Shown here one piece after another: positions 8,334-19,805 of a stretch of DNA of 64,000 nt (positions are counted from its first letter, which is position 1; each line of letters begins with the position of its first letter). A program made the position numbers and the translations under genes. Source of the stretch: Arthrobacter sp. KBS0702 (GTDB lineage: Bacteria > Actinomycetota > Actinomycetes > Actinomycetales > Micrococcaceae); contig NZ_CP042172.1 of NCBI RefSeq assembly GCF_005937985.2, forward strand, positions 124,001 through 188,000, written 5' to 3'. Under the pieces are notes generated by a model. It did no database searches and was not told where the DNA came from. It was given only the letters and a program-made list of their open reading frames with translations.

Positions 8334-9296
8334 TCAGCGTCCCAGCCGCAGCCGCCGCCTGATTCCGGGCCGCGCCTGAGTGCCCGCGCCGAGCAGGAAC
8401 CTGGCCACCATCAGCGCCAGCCGGCGGTTTCCGGGCCGGAGCGGACCCTCGTGCAGCTGGCCGGGCACCACGGCGAACTCGATCGCGGGCACCGCCGCCG
8501 CGAGCTGGCGGCCGGTGTCGGCGAAGTAGTCCGGACTCCAGCCCCCGGTCAGCATCAGCGTCGGCGTCGTGATCGAGGCGAAGTCGGCGAGCTCGGCGTC
8601 GGCGGCCAGCACCGCCCGCATCTCCGCGACGGCGGTGGGCAGCAGCTCACGCATCTCGGCGCCTAGCGTGGTCCGGGCCGAGAGGATGCTGAGCATGCGC
8701 AAGGCCCCGAGCGGCAGCTTTGACACCGGACCCGCGGTCTCCAGCCCCTGGACCAGGTGGGCCCACGCCCTGTCCAGTTCCCCGGCCGCGACCGAACGCT
8801 CCAGCTCGGGCCGCCAGCGGCTGGTGAGGTTCCCGGCGAGGGACACCGCGGCGTCGTAAGTGACGAGGCGCCGGAGCGGCACGCTCCGTGCCGCCTGCAG
8901 CGCCACAAACCCGCCGTAGCTGTGCGCCACCACATCCGTGGACCCGGTCTGCCGCAGCACAGTGGCCAGGTCAGCCACCTCGGTCGCCGCCGAGTAGTCC
9001 GCAGGCTGCGGCGAGGACCCGGCCCGGCCCCGGCGGTTGTAGCAGTGCACCGGGCGGCCCAGCAGCCGGGTCAGGCTCCGGGCGAACGGACGGTACAGGG
9101 CAGCCGTGACCAAGGTCCCATGCACGACGACGACGCCGGTCCCCGCCGCCGGGTCCGGCGTGCCTTCAGCCGGCGCGGACAATGGCCCCGTGGCCGCGGG
9201 GCGCGCCGCCGCCGGAGCTGCTTCGGGTGCGGGGCGGAACGTGTTCAGCTCGAGGTGCCCCTCGCCGTCGTCGGTCCGAATCCTCCACGTCTCCAC
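8334..9296 (-). CDS. Alpha/beta hydrolase (copy 2)
   Basis: The 320-residue alpha/beta-hydrolase is paralogous to the one at 6780-7613: RRGRAGSSPQPADY, the STDVVAHSYGGFVALQAAR elbow region (nucleophile motif AHSYGG) and the ELERSVAAGELDRAW segment align along the whole length. The first residues after the GTG at 9296 (WRIRTDDG) align exactly with the start of copy 1 (ENIRTPDG), which decides this start. A second GTG at 9338 has a GGGAG 6 nt upstream and would add 14 residues, so the start remains open. It has an Ala/Pro-rich insert (about residues 20-50) absent from copy 1. Substrate unknown. Confidence 0.82.
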   Translation of the reverse strand: METWRIRTDDGEGHLELNTFRPAPEAAPAAARPAATGPLSAPAEGTPDPAAGTGVVVVHGTLVTAALYRPFARSLTRLLGRPVHCYNRRGRAGSSPQPADYSAATEVADLATVLRQTGSTDVVAHSYGGFVALQAARSVPLRRLVTYDAAVSLAGNLTSRWRPELERSVAAGELDRAWAHLVQGLETAGPVSKLPLGALRMLSILSARTTLGAEMRELLPTAVAEMRAVLAADAELADFASITTPTLMLTGGWSPDYFADTGRQLAAAVPAIEFAVVPGQLHEGPLRPGNRRLALMVARFLLGAGTQARPGIRRRLRLGR

Positions 9297-9359
9297 AGGC
9301 TTGAGTCTATTCCCGGTCCCTTCCTGCCCCGCCCGCACCGGCCGCTCCCGAAAGCCCGG

Positions 9360-9365
9360 TAAACT
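9360..9365 (+). promoter_or_regulatory. -10 box of lysS
   Basis: TAAACT matches TANNNT and is 8 nt upstream of the GTG at 9374, consistent with a leaderless or near-leaderless lysS transcript. Confidence 0.5.
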
Positions 9366-9373
9366 TGGGGATT

Positions 9374-10897
9374 GTGACTTCCCAAAACACCCCTGCCCCG
9401 CACGAGCACTCCGACGCCAGCGAACAGACCCTGGTCCGCATGGAGAAGCGCGCCAAGCTGATCGAACGCGGCATCGAGGCGTACCCGGTGGGAGTCGAGC
9501 GCACCCATTCGCTGACGGAGATCCGCGAAAAGTACGCCCACCTCGTGGCCGACGAGACCACCGGCGACGTCGTCGGCGTGACCGGCCGCATCGTCTTCAT
9601 CCGCAACACCGGCAAGCTGTGCTTCGCCACCCTCCAGGAGGGCGGGACGGACGGGAAGGCCGTCCGGCTGCAGGTCATGCTCAGCCTGGCCAACATCGGC
9701 GAGGAAGCGCTCGCGGACTGGAAGGCCCTCGTAGACCTAGGCGACCACGTCTTCATCAAGGGCGAGGTGATCTCCTCCCGCCGCGGCGAGCTCTCCGTGA
9801 TGGCCGAGTCCTGGTCGATGGCGTCCAAGGCGCTCCGGCCGCTCCCGGTGCTGCACGCCGAGCTGAACGAGGAAACCCGCGTCCGCCAGCGCTACGTGGA
9901 CCTGATCGTCCGCGACGAGGCCCGCGAAATGGTTTACACCCGCGCCGCGATCACCCGCTCGATCCGCGAAACCCTGCACCGCCAGGGCTACGTCGAGGTG
10001 GAAACCCCCATGCTGCAGCTGGTACACGGCGGCGCCACTGCCCGCCCCTTCGAGACGCACATGAACGCCTTCGACCAGAAGATGACGCTGCGCATCGCCA
10101 CCGAGCTGTACCTCAAGCGCACCGTCGTCGGCGGGATCGACCGCGTCTACGACATGGGCCGCGTCTTCCGCAACGAGGGCGTCGACTCGACGCACAGCCC
10201 CGAATTCACCACCCTGGAGAGCTACGAGGCCTGGGCGGACCAGTTCGTCATGGCGGACCGGATCAAGGAAATCATCCTCGACGCCGCCGACGCCGCCGGT
10301 GTGGGCCGCGTGCTCCAGACCGAGGCCGGCGAAATCAACCTCGACGGCGACTGGGCCTGGATGGCCGTGTACCCCGGCCTCTCCGACTTCGTGGGCCAGG
10401 ACATCACCCCGGAGACCCCCGTCTCGGAGCTGCTGGCCATCGCCGCCAAGCACGAGGTCAAGGTCGACGCCGGCTGGGACGCGGAGAAGCTCGTGGTCGA
10501 GCTCTTCGGCGAGCTGGTCGAACCGACGCTGCTCAACCCCACCTTTGTCTACGACTACCCGCCCTCCGCCCAGCCCTTGGCCCGCCACCACCGCGAGGAC
10601 AACCGGCTGATCGAGGCATGGGACCTGATCATCGGCGGGATGGAGCGCGGCACCGCGTTCTCCGAACTGATCGACCCGGTGATCCAGCGCGAACGGCTCA
10701 CCGAGCAGTCCCGCCGCTCGGCCGCGGGCGACGTCGAAGCCATGCAGCTGGACGAGGACTTCCTCCGCGCCCTCGAGTACGGCGCCCCGCCGATGGGCGG
10801 CATTGGCCTCGGCATCGACCGGCTGGTCATGCTCTTCACCGGCGCCGGCATCAGGGAGACCATTCTCTTCCCGCTGCTCAAGCCCGAGGGTCACTAA
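9374..10897 (+). CDS. lysS: Lysyl-tRNA synthetase, class II
   Basis: The enzyme charges tRNA-Lys with lysine. The 507-residue sequence has the N-terminal OB-fold anticodon-binding domain (about residues 60-160) and class II motifs: motif 1 (AITRSIRETLHRQGYVEVET), motif 2 (RVYDMGRVFRNEGVDSTHSP, cut by residue 20 limits here) and motif 3 (GIGLGIDRLVMLF). The GTG at 9374 is chosen because a -10 box TAAACT lies 8 nt upstream. A tRNA-Lys gene lies elsewhere in the window at 46242. Confidence 0.97.
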   Translation: MTSQNTPAPHEHSDASEQTLVRMEKRAKLIERGIEAYPVGVERTHSLTEIREKYAHLVADETTGDVVGVTGRIVFIRNTGKLCFATLQEGGTDGKAVRLQVMLSLANIGEEALADWKALVDLGDHVFIKGEVISSRRGELSVMAESWSMASKALRPLPVLHAELNEETRVRQRYVDLIVRDEAREMVYTRAAITRSIRETLHRQGYVEVETPMLQLVHGGATARPFETHMNAFDQKMTLRIATELYLKRTVVGGIDRVYDMGRVFRNEGVDSTHSPEFTTLESYEAWADQFVMADRIKEIILDAADAAGVGRVLQTEAGEINLDGDWAWMAVYPGLSDFVGQDITPETPVSELLAIAAKHEVKVDAGWDAEKLVVELFGELVEPTLLNPTFVYDYPPSAQPLARHHREDNRLIEAWDLIIGGMERGTAFSELIDPVIQRERLTEQSRRSAAGDVEAMQLDEDFLRALEYGAPPMGGIGLGIDRLVMLFTGAGIRETILFPLLKPEGH

Positions 10898-10899
10898 TC

Positions 10900-11088
10900 A
10901 TGGAGTACATCGCCGTCCTGCTCCCGTCCGTGGTGGTCGGGCTCCTCTTCTGGTTCGCCATGAAGGCCATCTTCAACGCCGACAAATCCGAGCGCCAGGC
11001 CGAGGCCCGCGCCCAGGCGGAGGCGGCCGCCCGCGGGCCGGAGCAGAATCCCGCCACGGAAAACGGGCATTCCCCCGAACAGCGCTAA
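10900..11088 (+). CDS. Small single-span membrane protein downstream of lysS
   Basis: The 62-residue protein starts 2 nt after the lysS stop. It has one N-terminal membrane helix (IAVLLPSVVVGLLFWFAMKA, about residues 4-23) and a highly charged, Ala/Glu/Gln-rich cytoplasmic tail. It has no catalytic motif. The position between lysS and lsr2 fits small conserved hypothetical proteins seen in Arthrobacter-like genomes. The tight spacing implies co-transcription with lysS, and a terminator-like hairpin follows. Function unknown. Confidence 0.75.
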   Translation: MEYIAVLLPSVVVGLLFWFAMKAIFNADKSERQAEARAQAEAAARGPEQNPATENGHSPEQR

Positions 11089-11099
11089 AAGCAACTATT

Positions 11100-11132
11100 C
11101 CTTCCTGTGGTTTTTCTTTGGAAGGGTTTTTT
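11100..11132 (+). terminator. Terminator after the lysS operon
   Basis: CCTTCC (11100-11105) and GGAAGG (11120-11125) form a 6-bp stem followed one base later by six T residues (11127-11132). The stem is short, but the U tract is unusually clean for this GC-rich genome. Confidence 0.55.
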
Positions 11133-11136
11133 CACT

Positions 11137-11166
11137 TTGACTCGCGGCCATAAAAGGATGGATACT
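11137..11166 (+). promoter_or_regulatory. lsr2 promoter (-35 TTGACT, -10 GATACT)
   Basis: TTGACT (11137-11142) and GATACT (11161-11166) are separated by 18 nt, about 57 nt upstream of the lsr2 ATG. The whole 11090-11222 stretch is markedly AT-rich compared with its surroundings, which could itself be a target for Lsr2 binding and autoregulation. Confidence 0.55.
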
Positions 11167-11222
11167 TTTTACAGATACATCCTGCTTTTCTAAATACTCA
11201 TCCTTTTGAAAAGAGAGTCTTT

Positions 11223-11549
11223 ATGGCACAGAAAGTAAAAATCATCCTCGTTGATGATCTGGATGGGGGATCCGCGGACGAAACTGTCCGGTTTGGCCTG
11301 GACGGCGTCAGTTATGAAATTGACCTGTCGTCCGGCAACGCGTCCGAACTCCGCTCGGCACTCGAGCGGTACGTGGGCCACGCACGCAAGACGTCAAGCG
11401 GCCGGGCAACCCGGACTAAAGTTTCCAGTGGCCGCAATCAGGACTCTGCGCAGATCCGGCAGTGGGCCCGGGACAACGGCTATGCGGTAAACAGCCGCGG
11501 CCGCATCCAGGCTGAAATTCAGGAAGCGTACCAAAAGGCGAATTCCTAG
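11223..11549 (+). CDS. lsr2: Lsr2 family nucleoid-associated protein
   Basis: Lsr2 is the actinobacterial H-NS analogue; it binds AT-rich DNA in the minor groove and silences transferred genes. The 108-residue sequence has the N-terminal dimerisation domain ([20 protein letters not shown]), a basic linker, and the C-terminal DNA-binding domain with the AT-hook-like RGR core (NSRGRIQ, about residues 91-97) after [10 protein letters not shown]. Length is typical. It lies between lysS and clpC as in related genera, behind an AT-rich leader, and ends in a strong terminator. Confidence 0.97.
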   Translation: MAQKVKIILVDDLDGGSADETVRFGLDGVSYEIDLSSGNASELRSALERYVGHARKTSSGRATRTKVSSGRNQDSAQIRQWARDNGYAVNSRGRIQAEIQEAYQKANS

Positions 11550-11595
11550 CCTCGAAGCCGCGTCCCGGACGCGGCCCCGCGGTGCAATTGACAGT

Positions 11596-11629
11596 GAGAA
11601 AGCCCCCGCCTTCGGGCGGGGGCTTTCTC
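11596..11629 (+). terminator. Strong terminator after lsr2
   Basis: A perfect 15-bp inverted repeat (11596-11610 and 11615-11629) encloses a stable TTCG tetraloop. One end is CTTTCTC rather than a pure U tract. It cleanly separates lsr2 from clpC. Confidence 0.85.
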
Positions 11630-11926
11630 GTGTGCGCCGGCCGGTGCTGGCGGCGCCGGTGCGTTGCCGCCCGGTTGCCGGCTGAAAATGCCGCGATAAG
11701 CCGGCGGCGCGCCGTGTCTCCAGGGTACCGGCAGCAGCAACCGGGCGGGAGCGCAGCAGCGTCCACGCACCCGGGCCGGGCCGGTCCGGGCCGCGCCGGG
11801 GCGCTCCGGTGGCGCTCCGGTGGCGCCCCTGACCCGTCCCGGTTTTTCCCCTGTGGCGAACAAGCCACAAATCTCGAACCCGGCCACGTAGCATCAAAGT
11901 ACGTCGTAGCTAGGAGTGTGGCGAAA
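11630..11926 (+). promoter_or_regulatory. clpC upstream region with palindrome and -10 box
   Basis: This gene-free stretch holds an 11-bp tandem duplication GGCGCTCCGGT (11800-11810 and 11811-11821), a palindrome TGTGGC-N6-GCCACA (11852-11869) and a TAGCAT -10 box (11889-11894). The palindrome covers the expected -35 position, so it may be the operator of a clp regulator such as ClgR, though it does not match the published ClgR consensus exactly. AGGAG (11912-11916) precedes the ATG by 10 nt. Confidence 0.45.
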
Positions 11927-14419
<2,493 letters not shown>

Positions 14420-14444
14420 GCGCCCGCCGCGCAGGCTCTACGAC

Positions 14445-14488
14445 AAAGGCCCCGGCCGCTTCCTTCAAGGAGGCGGCCGGGGCCTTTT
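14445..14488 (+). terminator. Terminator after clpC
   Basis: Inverted arms AAAGGCCCCGGCCGC (14445-14459) and its complement (14473-14487) form a long GC-rich stem that runs into TTTT. Inner bases TTCCTT/AAGGAG extend it with one wobble pair. It also faces the convergent Rieske gene. Confidence 0.85.
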
Positions 14489-14513
14489 GCTGCCATCACG
14501 CGGTGGCGGAGCG

Positions 14514-14960
14514 TCAGGCGCTGACGGTGATCCATTCGCCGTCGAGCGCCGCCGTCAGTTTGGCGAGCGGTGACCTGGCCGGGCCGTTGACCACGCTGCC
14601 GTCGGAGCCCTTGAACGAGGAGCCGTGGCAGGGGCAGGCGAAGTCCGCTCCGTCGGGAGCCACCGGGCAGCCGGCATGCGTGCAGGCCGCGTCATAAGCA
14701 AGGACGGTCTTTTCATCCGGCCGGAAAATCACCACCGTCTTACCGTTCACTTTCCCGGTAGCGGTGCCGCCCACCTTGACATCGCTGAGCTTGCCGATCC
14801 TGACGGCGGTGCCGGCCGGCACGGAGGGCTCAGCCGCCGCGGTGGAGGCGGGGGTGCCCGTGCCGGGACCCGCGCAGGCGGACAGGGCAAGCGCGCCGCC
14901 GCCCAGGGCGCCGGCACCGAGCAGAAGGGAGCGTCGGGGGAGGGCTTTTTCAGGATTCAT
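14514..14960 (-). CDS. Rieske [2Fe-2S] protein, Tat-exported lipoprotein
   Basis: The 148-residue protein carries a twin-arginine signal (LPRRSLLLGAG, residues 7-17) ending in a lipobox LSAC with Cys29, so it should be exported folded and lipid-anchored outside the membrane. The Rieske cluster ligands are CTH and CPCH (CTHAGC ... CPCHGSSFKGSDG), with the two extra disulfide cysteines present. An Ala/Thr/Ser linker follows the anchor. Small Rieske proteins like this serve as electron carriers, but the partner is not evident from the neighbours. It is convergent with clpC. Confidence 0.9.
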   Translation of the reverse strand: MNPEKALPRRSLLLGAGALGGGALALSACAGPGTGTPASTAAAEPSVPAGTAVRIGKLSDVKVGGTATGKVNGKTVVIFRPDEKTVLAYDAACTHAGCPVAPDGADFACPCHGSSFKGSDGSVVNGPARSPLAKLTAALDGEWITVSA

Positions 14961-15085
14961 GCACCCATCATGCCAAGTGACCCTGAAAATCCGCCGTGAT
15001 CCCGAGCCACTCCACTCTGAAAGCAGTGTTTCACTCTTAGTGAACGGGGTGTGATCCGGGGCACAAGGGGTGTTGAATCGGGGGC

Positions 15086-17215
15086 ATGGCTTCCACCGAG
15101 ACCCAGGCCCTGGGCGAATATCCCGAGACCCCGTTCCACGACCTGGACCACTACCTCGCCATCCCGAAGGTCAGCGGCCTGGCGCTGAGCCCCGACGGCG
15201 GCCGGCTCGTCACCACCGTGGCCACGCTCAACGACAAGGGCACCGAGTACCGGACCGCGCTCTGGGAGCTGGACCCCGCGGGGAAAAAGCAGGCCCGGCG
15301 CATTACCCGCAGCGCCAAGGGCGAGGCGGGGGCCGTGTTCGCCGCCGACGGGAAGCTGTACTTCACCTCCGCCCGCCCGGACCCGGAAAGCCCGGATGCC
15401 GACCCGGTCAACGCACTATGGGTCCTTCCGGCCGACGGCGGCGAGGCCCGCGTCGCGCTGTCACGCGCCGGCGGGGTCAGCGGCCTCCTGGCAGCGAAGG
15501 CGGCCGATGCCCTGTTCGTGACGGGATCCGTGCTCGCCGGTTCCACGGACGAGGACAACGACGAAGAGCGCCGCAAGGCCCGTCAGGACAACAAGGTGGC
15601 CGCGATCCTGCACAGCGGCTACCCCGTGCGCTACTGGGATGCGGACCTGGGTCCCGCGCAGCCCCGGCTGTTCGCCGTCGAGCCCGGTCCGGAGCCGGAG
15701 CCGGGCAAGCCGGCGACGGTCGACGCCGTCCCGCCGGTCCGCCTCCGCAACCTGACCCCCGACGCCGGCAACGGGCTCCGCGAAGCCGACACCGTCGTCA
15801 GCCCGGACGGCAAGACCCTTTTCAGCAGCTTTACCAAACCGCTGGCCAACGCGGACTCCCGCACCGTCCTGGTGGCGGTCGACGTCGCCACCGGCACCCG
15901 GCGGGTCCTGCTGGACACCGAGGGCATGAGCTACTTCCCCGGCCCGGTCAGCCCCGACGGCCGGACCCTGGTGGTGGTCAGCGAAACCGACACCACCCCG
16001 GAGCAGGCACCCCGGGTCGGACTGCACCTCCTGGACGTCTCGGACGGCGGCGCCGACTCCGACGGCGACGGCCTGACGCCGCTCGCGGCGGGCTGGGACC
16101 GCTGGCCGCGCCCGGCGGCCTGGCTGCCGGACGGATCGGCCCTGCTGGTAACCGCGGACGAGGACGGGGCCTCCCCGGTATTCCGGGTCGGCGTGCCCGG
16201 GATGCCCGCCGGGGACGCGCAGCCGGTCCGGCTGACGGCCGACAGTGCCGCCTACACCGACGTCGCCGTCGCCCCGGACGGCCGCAGCGCCTTCGCGCTG
16301 CGCAGTTCCTACGAATTCCCGGCGGAAGCCGTGCGGATCGACCTGGCCAGCGGCGAGGTCACCCGTCTTCCCGCCCCCGCGGAGCGTCCCGCCTACCGCG
16401 GCGTGCTCGAGCGGGTGGAGGCTGCCTCGCCGGGCGGCGACCGGGTGCCCGGATACCTGGCCCTGCCGGAAGGCGCCTCGGCCGGCAACCCGGCTCCGCT
16501 GCTGCTCTGGATCCACGGCGGGCCGCTGGGCTCCTGGAACGCCTGGACCTGGCGCTGGAACCCGTGGCTGCTCGTCGCCAGGGGCTATGCGGTACTGCTC
16601 CCGGACCCGGCCCTGTCGACCGGTTACGGCCAGGAGCACATCCAGCGCGGCTGGGGCGAATGGGGCAACGCGCCCTTCCTGGACCTGATGGCGATCACGG
16701 ACGCCGTCGTGCGCCGCGCGGACATCGACGAGACCCGCACCGCGGCCATGGGCGGCTCCTTCGGGGGCTACATGGCCAACTGGGTGGCCGGCCACACCGA
16801 CCGGTTCAAGGCAATCGTCACGCACGCCAGCCTGTGGGCCCTGGACCAGTTCGGCCCGACCACGGACGCCGCGCAGTACTGGCTCAAGGAGATGACGGCC
16901 GAGATGGCCGCCGAGAACTCGCCGCACTTGCACGTGGAGAAAATCCGCACGCCCATGCTGGTCATCCACGGTGACAAGGACTACCGCGTGCCGATCGGCG
17001 AGGGGCTGCGGCTCTGGTACGAGCTGCTCTCCAAGTCCCAGCTCGCGGCCGATGAAGACGGTGAGACCGACCACCGCTTCCTCTACTTCCCGGACGAGAA
17101 CCACTGGATCCTGCAGCCGCAGCACGCCAAGGTCTGGTACGGCGTGGTCGAGCACTTCCTCGCCAAGCACCTGCTGGACAAGGACCTTCCCGTGCCGGAC
17201 GAACTCGGCCTCTGA
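15086..17215 (+). CDS. Prolyl oligopeptidase family (S9) peptidase / acylaminoacyl-peptidase
   Basis: The 709-residue enzyme has an N-terminal beta-propeller (about residues 20-430, with repeated SPDGxxL motifs) and a C-terminal alpha/beta-hydrolase domain. The catalytic triad is visible as Ser in GGSFGGYMANW (about 556), Asp in HGDKDYRVP (about 629) and His in DENHWIL (about 671). An oxyanion-hole segment HGGPLGSWNAW is also present. No signal peptide is seen, so it is likely cytosolic and cleaves short peptides. A TTGAAT box 7 nt before the ATG suggests a leaderless message. Confidence 0.94.
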   Translation: MASTETQALGEYPETPFHDLDHYLAIPKVSGLALSPDGGRLVTTVATLNDKGTEYRTALWELDPAGKKQARRITRSAKGEAGAVFAADGKLYFTSARPDPESPDADPVNALWVLPADGGEARVALSRAGGVSGLLAAKAADALFVTGSVLAGSTDEDNDEERRKARQDNKVAAILHSGYPVRYWDADLGPAQPRLFAVEPGPEPEPGKPATVDAVPPVRLRNLTPDAGNGLREADTVVSPDGKTLFSSFTKPLANADSRTVLVAVDVATGTRRVLLDTEGMSYFPGPVSPDGRTLVVVSETDTTPEQAPRVGLHLLDVSDGGADSDGDGLTPLAAGWDRWPRPAAWLPDGSALLVTADEDGASPVFRVGVPGMPAGDAQPVRLTADSAAYTDVAVAPDGRSAFALRSSYEFPAEAVRIDLASGEVTRLPAPAERPAYRGVLERVEAASPGGDRVPGYLALPEGASAGNPAPLLLWIHGGPLGSWNAWTWRWNPWLLVARGYAVLLPDPALSTGYGQEHIQRGWGEWGNAPFLDLMAITDAVVRRADIDETRTAAMGGSFGGYMANWVAGHTDRFKAIVTHASLWALDQFGPTTDAAQYWLKEMTAEMAAENSPHLHVEKIRTPMLVIHGDKDYRVPIGEGLRLWYELLSKSQLAADEDGETDHRFLYFPDENHWILQPQHAKVWYGVVEHFLAKHLLDKDLPVPDELGL

Positions 17216-17235
17216 TCCTGGTCCGGCCCGCCCCG

Positions 17236-17241
17236 TAGGAT
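17236..17241 (+). promoter_or_regulatory. -10 box of the leaderless argA mRNA
   Basis: TAGGAT is separated from the GTG start at 17248 by exactly 6 nt, in the gap after the S9 peptidase gene. Confidence 0.6.
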
Positions 17242-17247
17242 TGGGCT

Positions 17248-17757
17248 GTGACTGAGACGATCCGCATCCGCCCTGCCCGCACCGGCGATGTCGCCGCCAT
17301 CAAGACCCTCGTGGCACCCCTGGCCGATCAGCGGATCCTCATGGCCAAGGAAACCGTGGCGTACTACGAAAGCCTCCAGGAGTTCCGGATCGCCGAAACG
17401 GCCGACGGCGAGGTGATCGGCTGCGGTGCGCTGCATGTGATGTGGGAGGACCTGGCCGAGGTGCGCACGCTGGCCACCTCGGACGCCTGGCGTGGCAAGG
17501 GTGTGGGCCACCTGCTGGTGGAGCGCCTGCTGGACGATGCGAGGGCGCTGGGCATCTCCCGCGTGTTCTGCCTGACCTTCGAGGTGGAGTTCTTCAAGAA
17601 GCATGGTTTCGACGTAATGGCGGACCAAACGGCGGTGGACCCGGTGGTGTATTCGGAGCTCCTGCGCTCGCACGACGAGGGCGTCGCCGAATTCCTGGAC
17701 CTCGCGCGGGTCAAGCCGAATACCCTGGGCAACACCCGGATGATCCGGACCCTGTAG
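17248..17757 (+). CDS. argA: Amino-acid N-acetyltransferase (N-acetylglutamate synthase, actinobacterial short type)
   Basis: The 169-residue GNAT-fold enzyme should acetylate glutamate with acetyl-CoA at the start of arginine synthesis. The acetyl-CoA-binding segment WRGKGVGHLLVERLLDDAR (about residues 84-102) is clear, and FEVEFFKKHGF plus the N-terminal IRIRPARTGDV match the Rv2747-type single-domain ArgA found in actinobacteria. These lack the kinase-like domain of the classical enzyme. A TAGGAT box lies 6 nt before the GTG, indicating a leaderless transcript. No other arg gene is nearby. Confidence 0.88.
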   Translation: MTETIRIRPARTGDVAAIKTLVAPLADQRILMAKETVAYYESLQEFRIAETADGEVIGCGALHVMWEDLAEVRTLATSDAWRGKGVGHLLVERLLDDARALGISRVFCLTFEVEFFKKHGFDVMADQTAVDPVVYSELLRSHDEGVAEFLDLARVKPNTLGNTRMIRTL

Positions 17758-17901
17758 GCTGCCTCTCCTGCCCGGATCTGGGGTCTTCCGCTAAATCAAC
17801 TTGGTGGATAAACTGATCCCGGCCCGATGGGGCGGGCCGCCAGCTTCCGGAGGCAGAAATTGCAGAATCGCGTGATTTTTCCAGATTTCTCCGCATTCCA
17901 A

Positions 17902-18078
17902 ATGACAGTCGACGCAGTGCCGCTGCCGCCGGACCCGTCCGGCGGGGAAAGCGCATCCGGCGGGGAAAGCGCGTCCGGCGGAGCCAGCGGCGGCTCCGCG
18001 CCCAGGCCGCGACGCCACGACGCGCTCGGCGCCGACGCCTGGCCCGGCTTCACGCCCGAGGCGGCACCCCGGCCCTGA
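17902..18078 (+). CDS. Possible small protein of unknown function
   Basis: This is a weak candidate of 58 residues, rich in Pro, Gly, Ser and Ala, between argA and dhaK. Third codon positions are GC-rich as in real genes here, but there is no ribosome binding site. The reading frame contains two 18-bp tandem repeats (17941-17958 and 17959-17976, differing at one base), coding GGESAS twice. The AT-rich 17758-17900 upstream could hold a promoter. It could equally be non-coding. The 417-bp gap holds nothing else convincing apart from the dhaK promoter. Confidence 0.25.
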   Translation: MTVDAVPLPPDPSGGESASGGESASGGASGGSAPRPRRHDALGADAWPGFTPEAAPRP

Positions 18079-18129
18079 GCCTCCGGTTGCGGTTGAATCC
18101 GGAGCCTACCGCTGGCCGGGCCCCGGTAG

Positions 18130-18135
18130 TAGGGT
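18130..18135 (+). promoter_or_regulatory. -10 box of the dhaKLM operon
   Basis: TAGGGT lies about 40 nt before the dhaK ATG (18175), giving a short leader that contains GGGAG as ribosome binding site. No clear -35 hexamer or operator is seen. Confidence 0.4.
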
Positions 18136-18174
18136 CTAAGCAAGCAGCCAGGACACCATCCAGGGAGTGCAGCC

Positions 18175-19172
<998 letters not shown>

Positions 19173-19176
<4 letters not shown>

Positions 19177-19805
19177 ACGTGGGGCTGGACGTCAACTGGG
19201 CCGTGCGGTGGCTGACGCTGTCCGCGGAGGCCATGGCCGAGCACCGGGTGGAACTCATCGAGCTGGACCGGCCCATCGGGGACTCCGACCACGGCGAGAA
19301 CATGGACCGCGGCTTTAAGGCCGTGATGGACAAGCTCGCCGAAACACCGCCGGAAACGGCGGGCGCGGCCCTGAAACTGACCGCCATGACGCTGATGTCG
19401 AAGGTCGGCGGCGCGGCAGGGCCGCTGTACGGTACGGCCTTCCTGCGCGCCGCCACCGCGCTCGGGGACGCCGCCGACATCGACGCCGGCATGCTGGCCG
19501 CCGCCCTGCAGGCGGCCCGTGACGGCATCGTGGCCCGCGGCAAGGCCGAGTCCGGGGACAAAACCATGGTGGATGCCTGGACCCCGGCCGTCGACGCGTC
19601 CGCCGCCGCCGCCGGTGAGGGCGACGTGCACAAGGTGCTGGCCGCCGCGGCCGAGGCGGCCGAAGCCGGGGCCGTATCCACCGACCCGATGCTGGCCCGC
19701 AAGGGCCGCGCCAGCTACCTGGGGGAGCGCAGCATCGGCCACCGCGACCCCGGGGCGGTATCCAGTGCCCTGATCCTGCGCGCCGCGTCGGGAGCCGCCG
19801 GATGA
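19173..19805 (+). CDS. dhaL: Dihydroxyacetone kinase subunit DhaL
   Basis: DhaL carries a permanently bound ADP that is rephosphorylated by DhaM and passes phosphate to dihydroxyacetone on DhaK. The 210-residue sequence has the Mg/ADP-binding aspartates and histidine in [13 protein letters not shown] (about residues 34-46) and the conserved GGAAGPLYG and [10 protein letters not shown] segments. The start may be TTG at 19173 (overlapping the dhaK stop) or GTG at 19179, where no strong ribosome site helps to decide. It overlaps dhaM by 4 nt. Confidence 0.96.

Noticed and set aside
9106-11088. A very long plus-strand open frame (660 codons) spanning lysS
   Set aside because: It is a shadow of lysS in another frame, of low-complexity Arg/Pro-rich composition. 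Only its last 62 codons, after 10900, make a credible protein.
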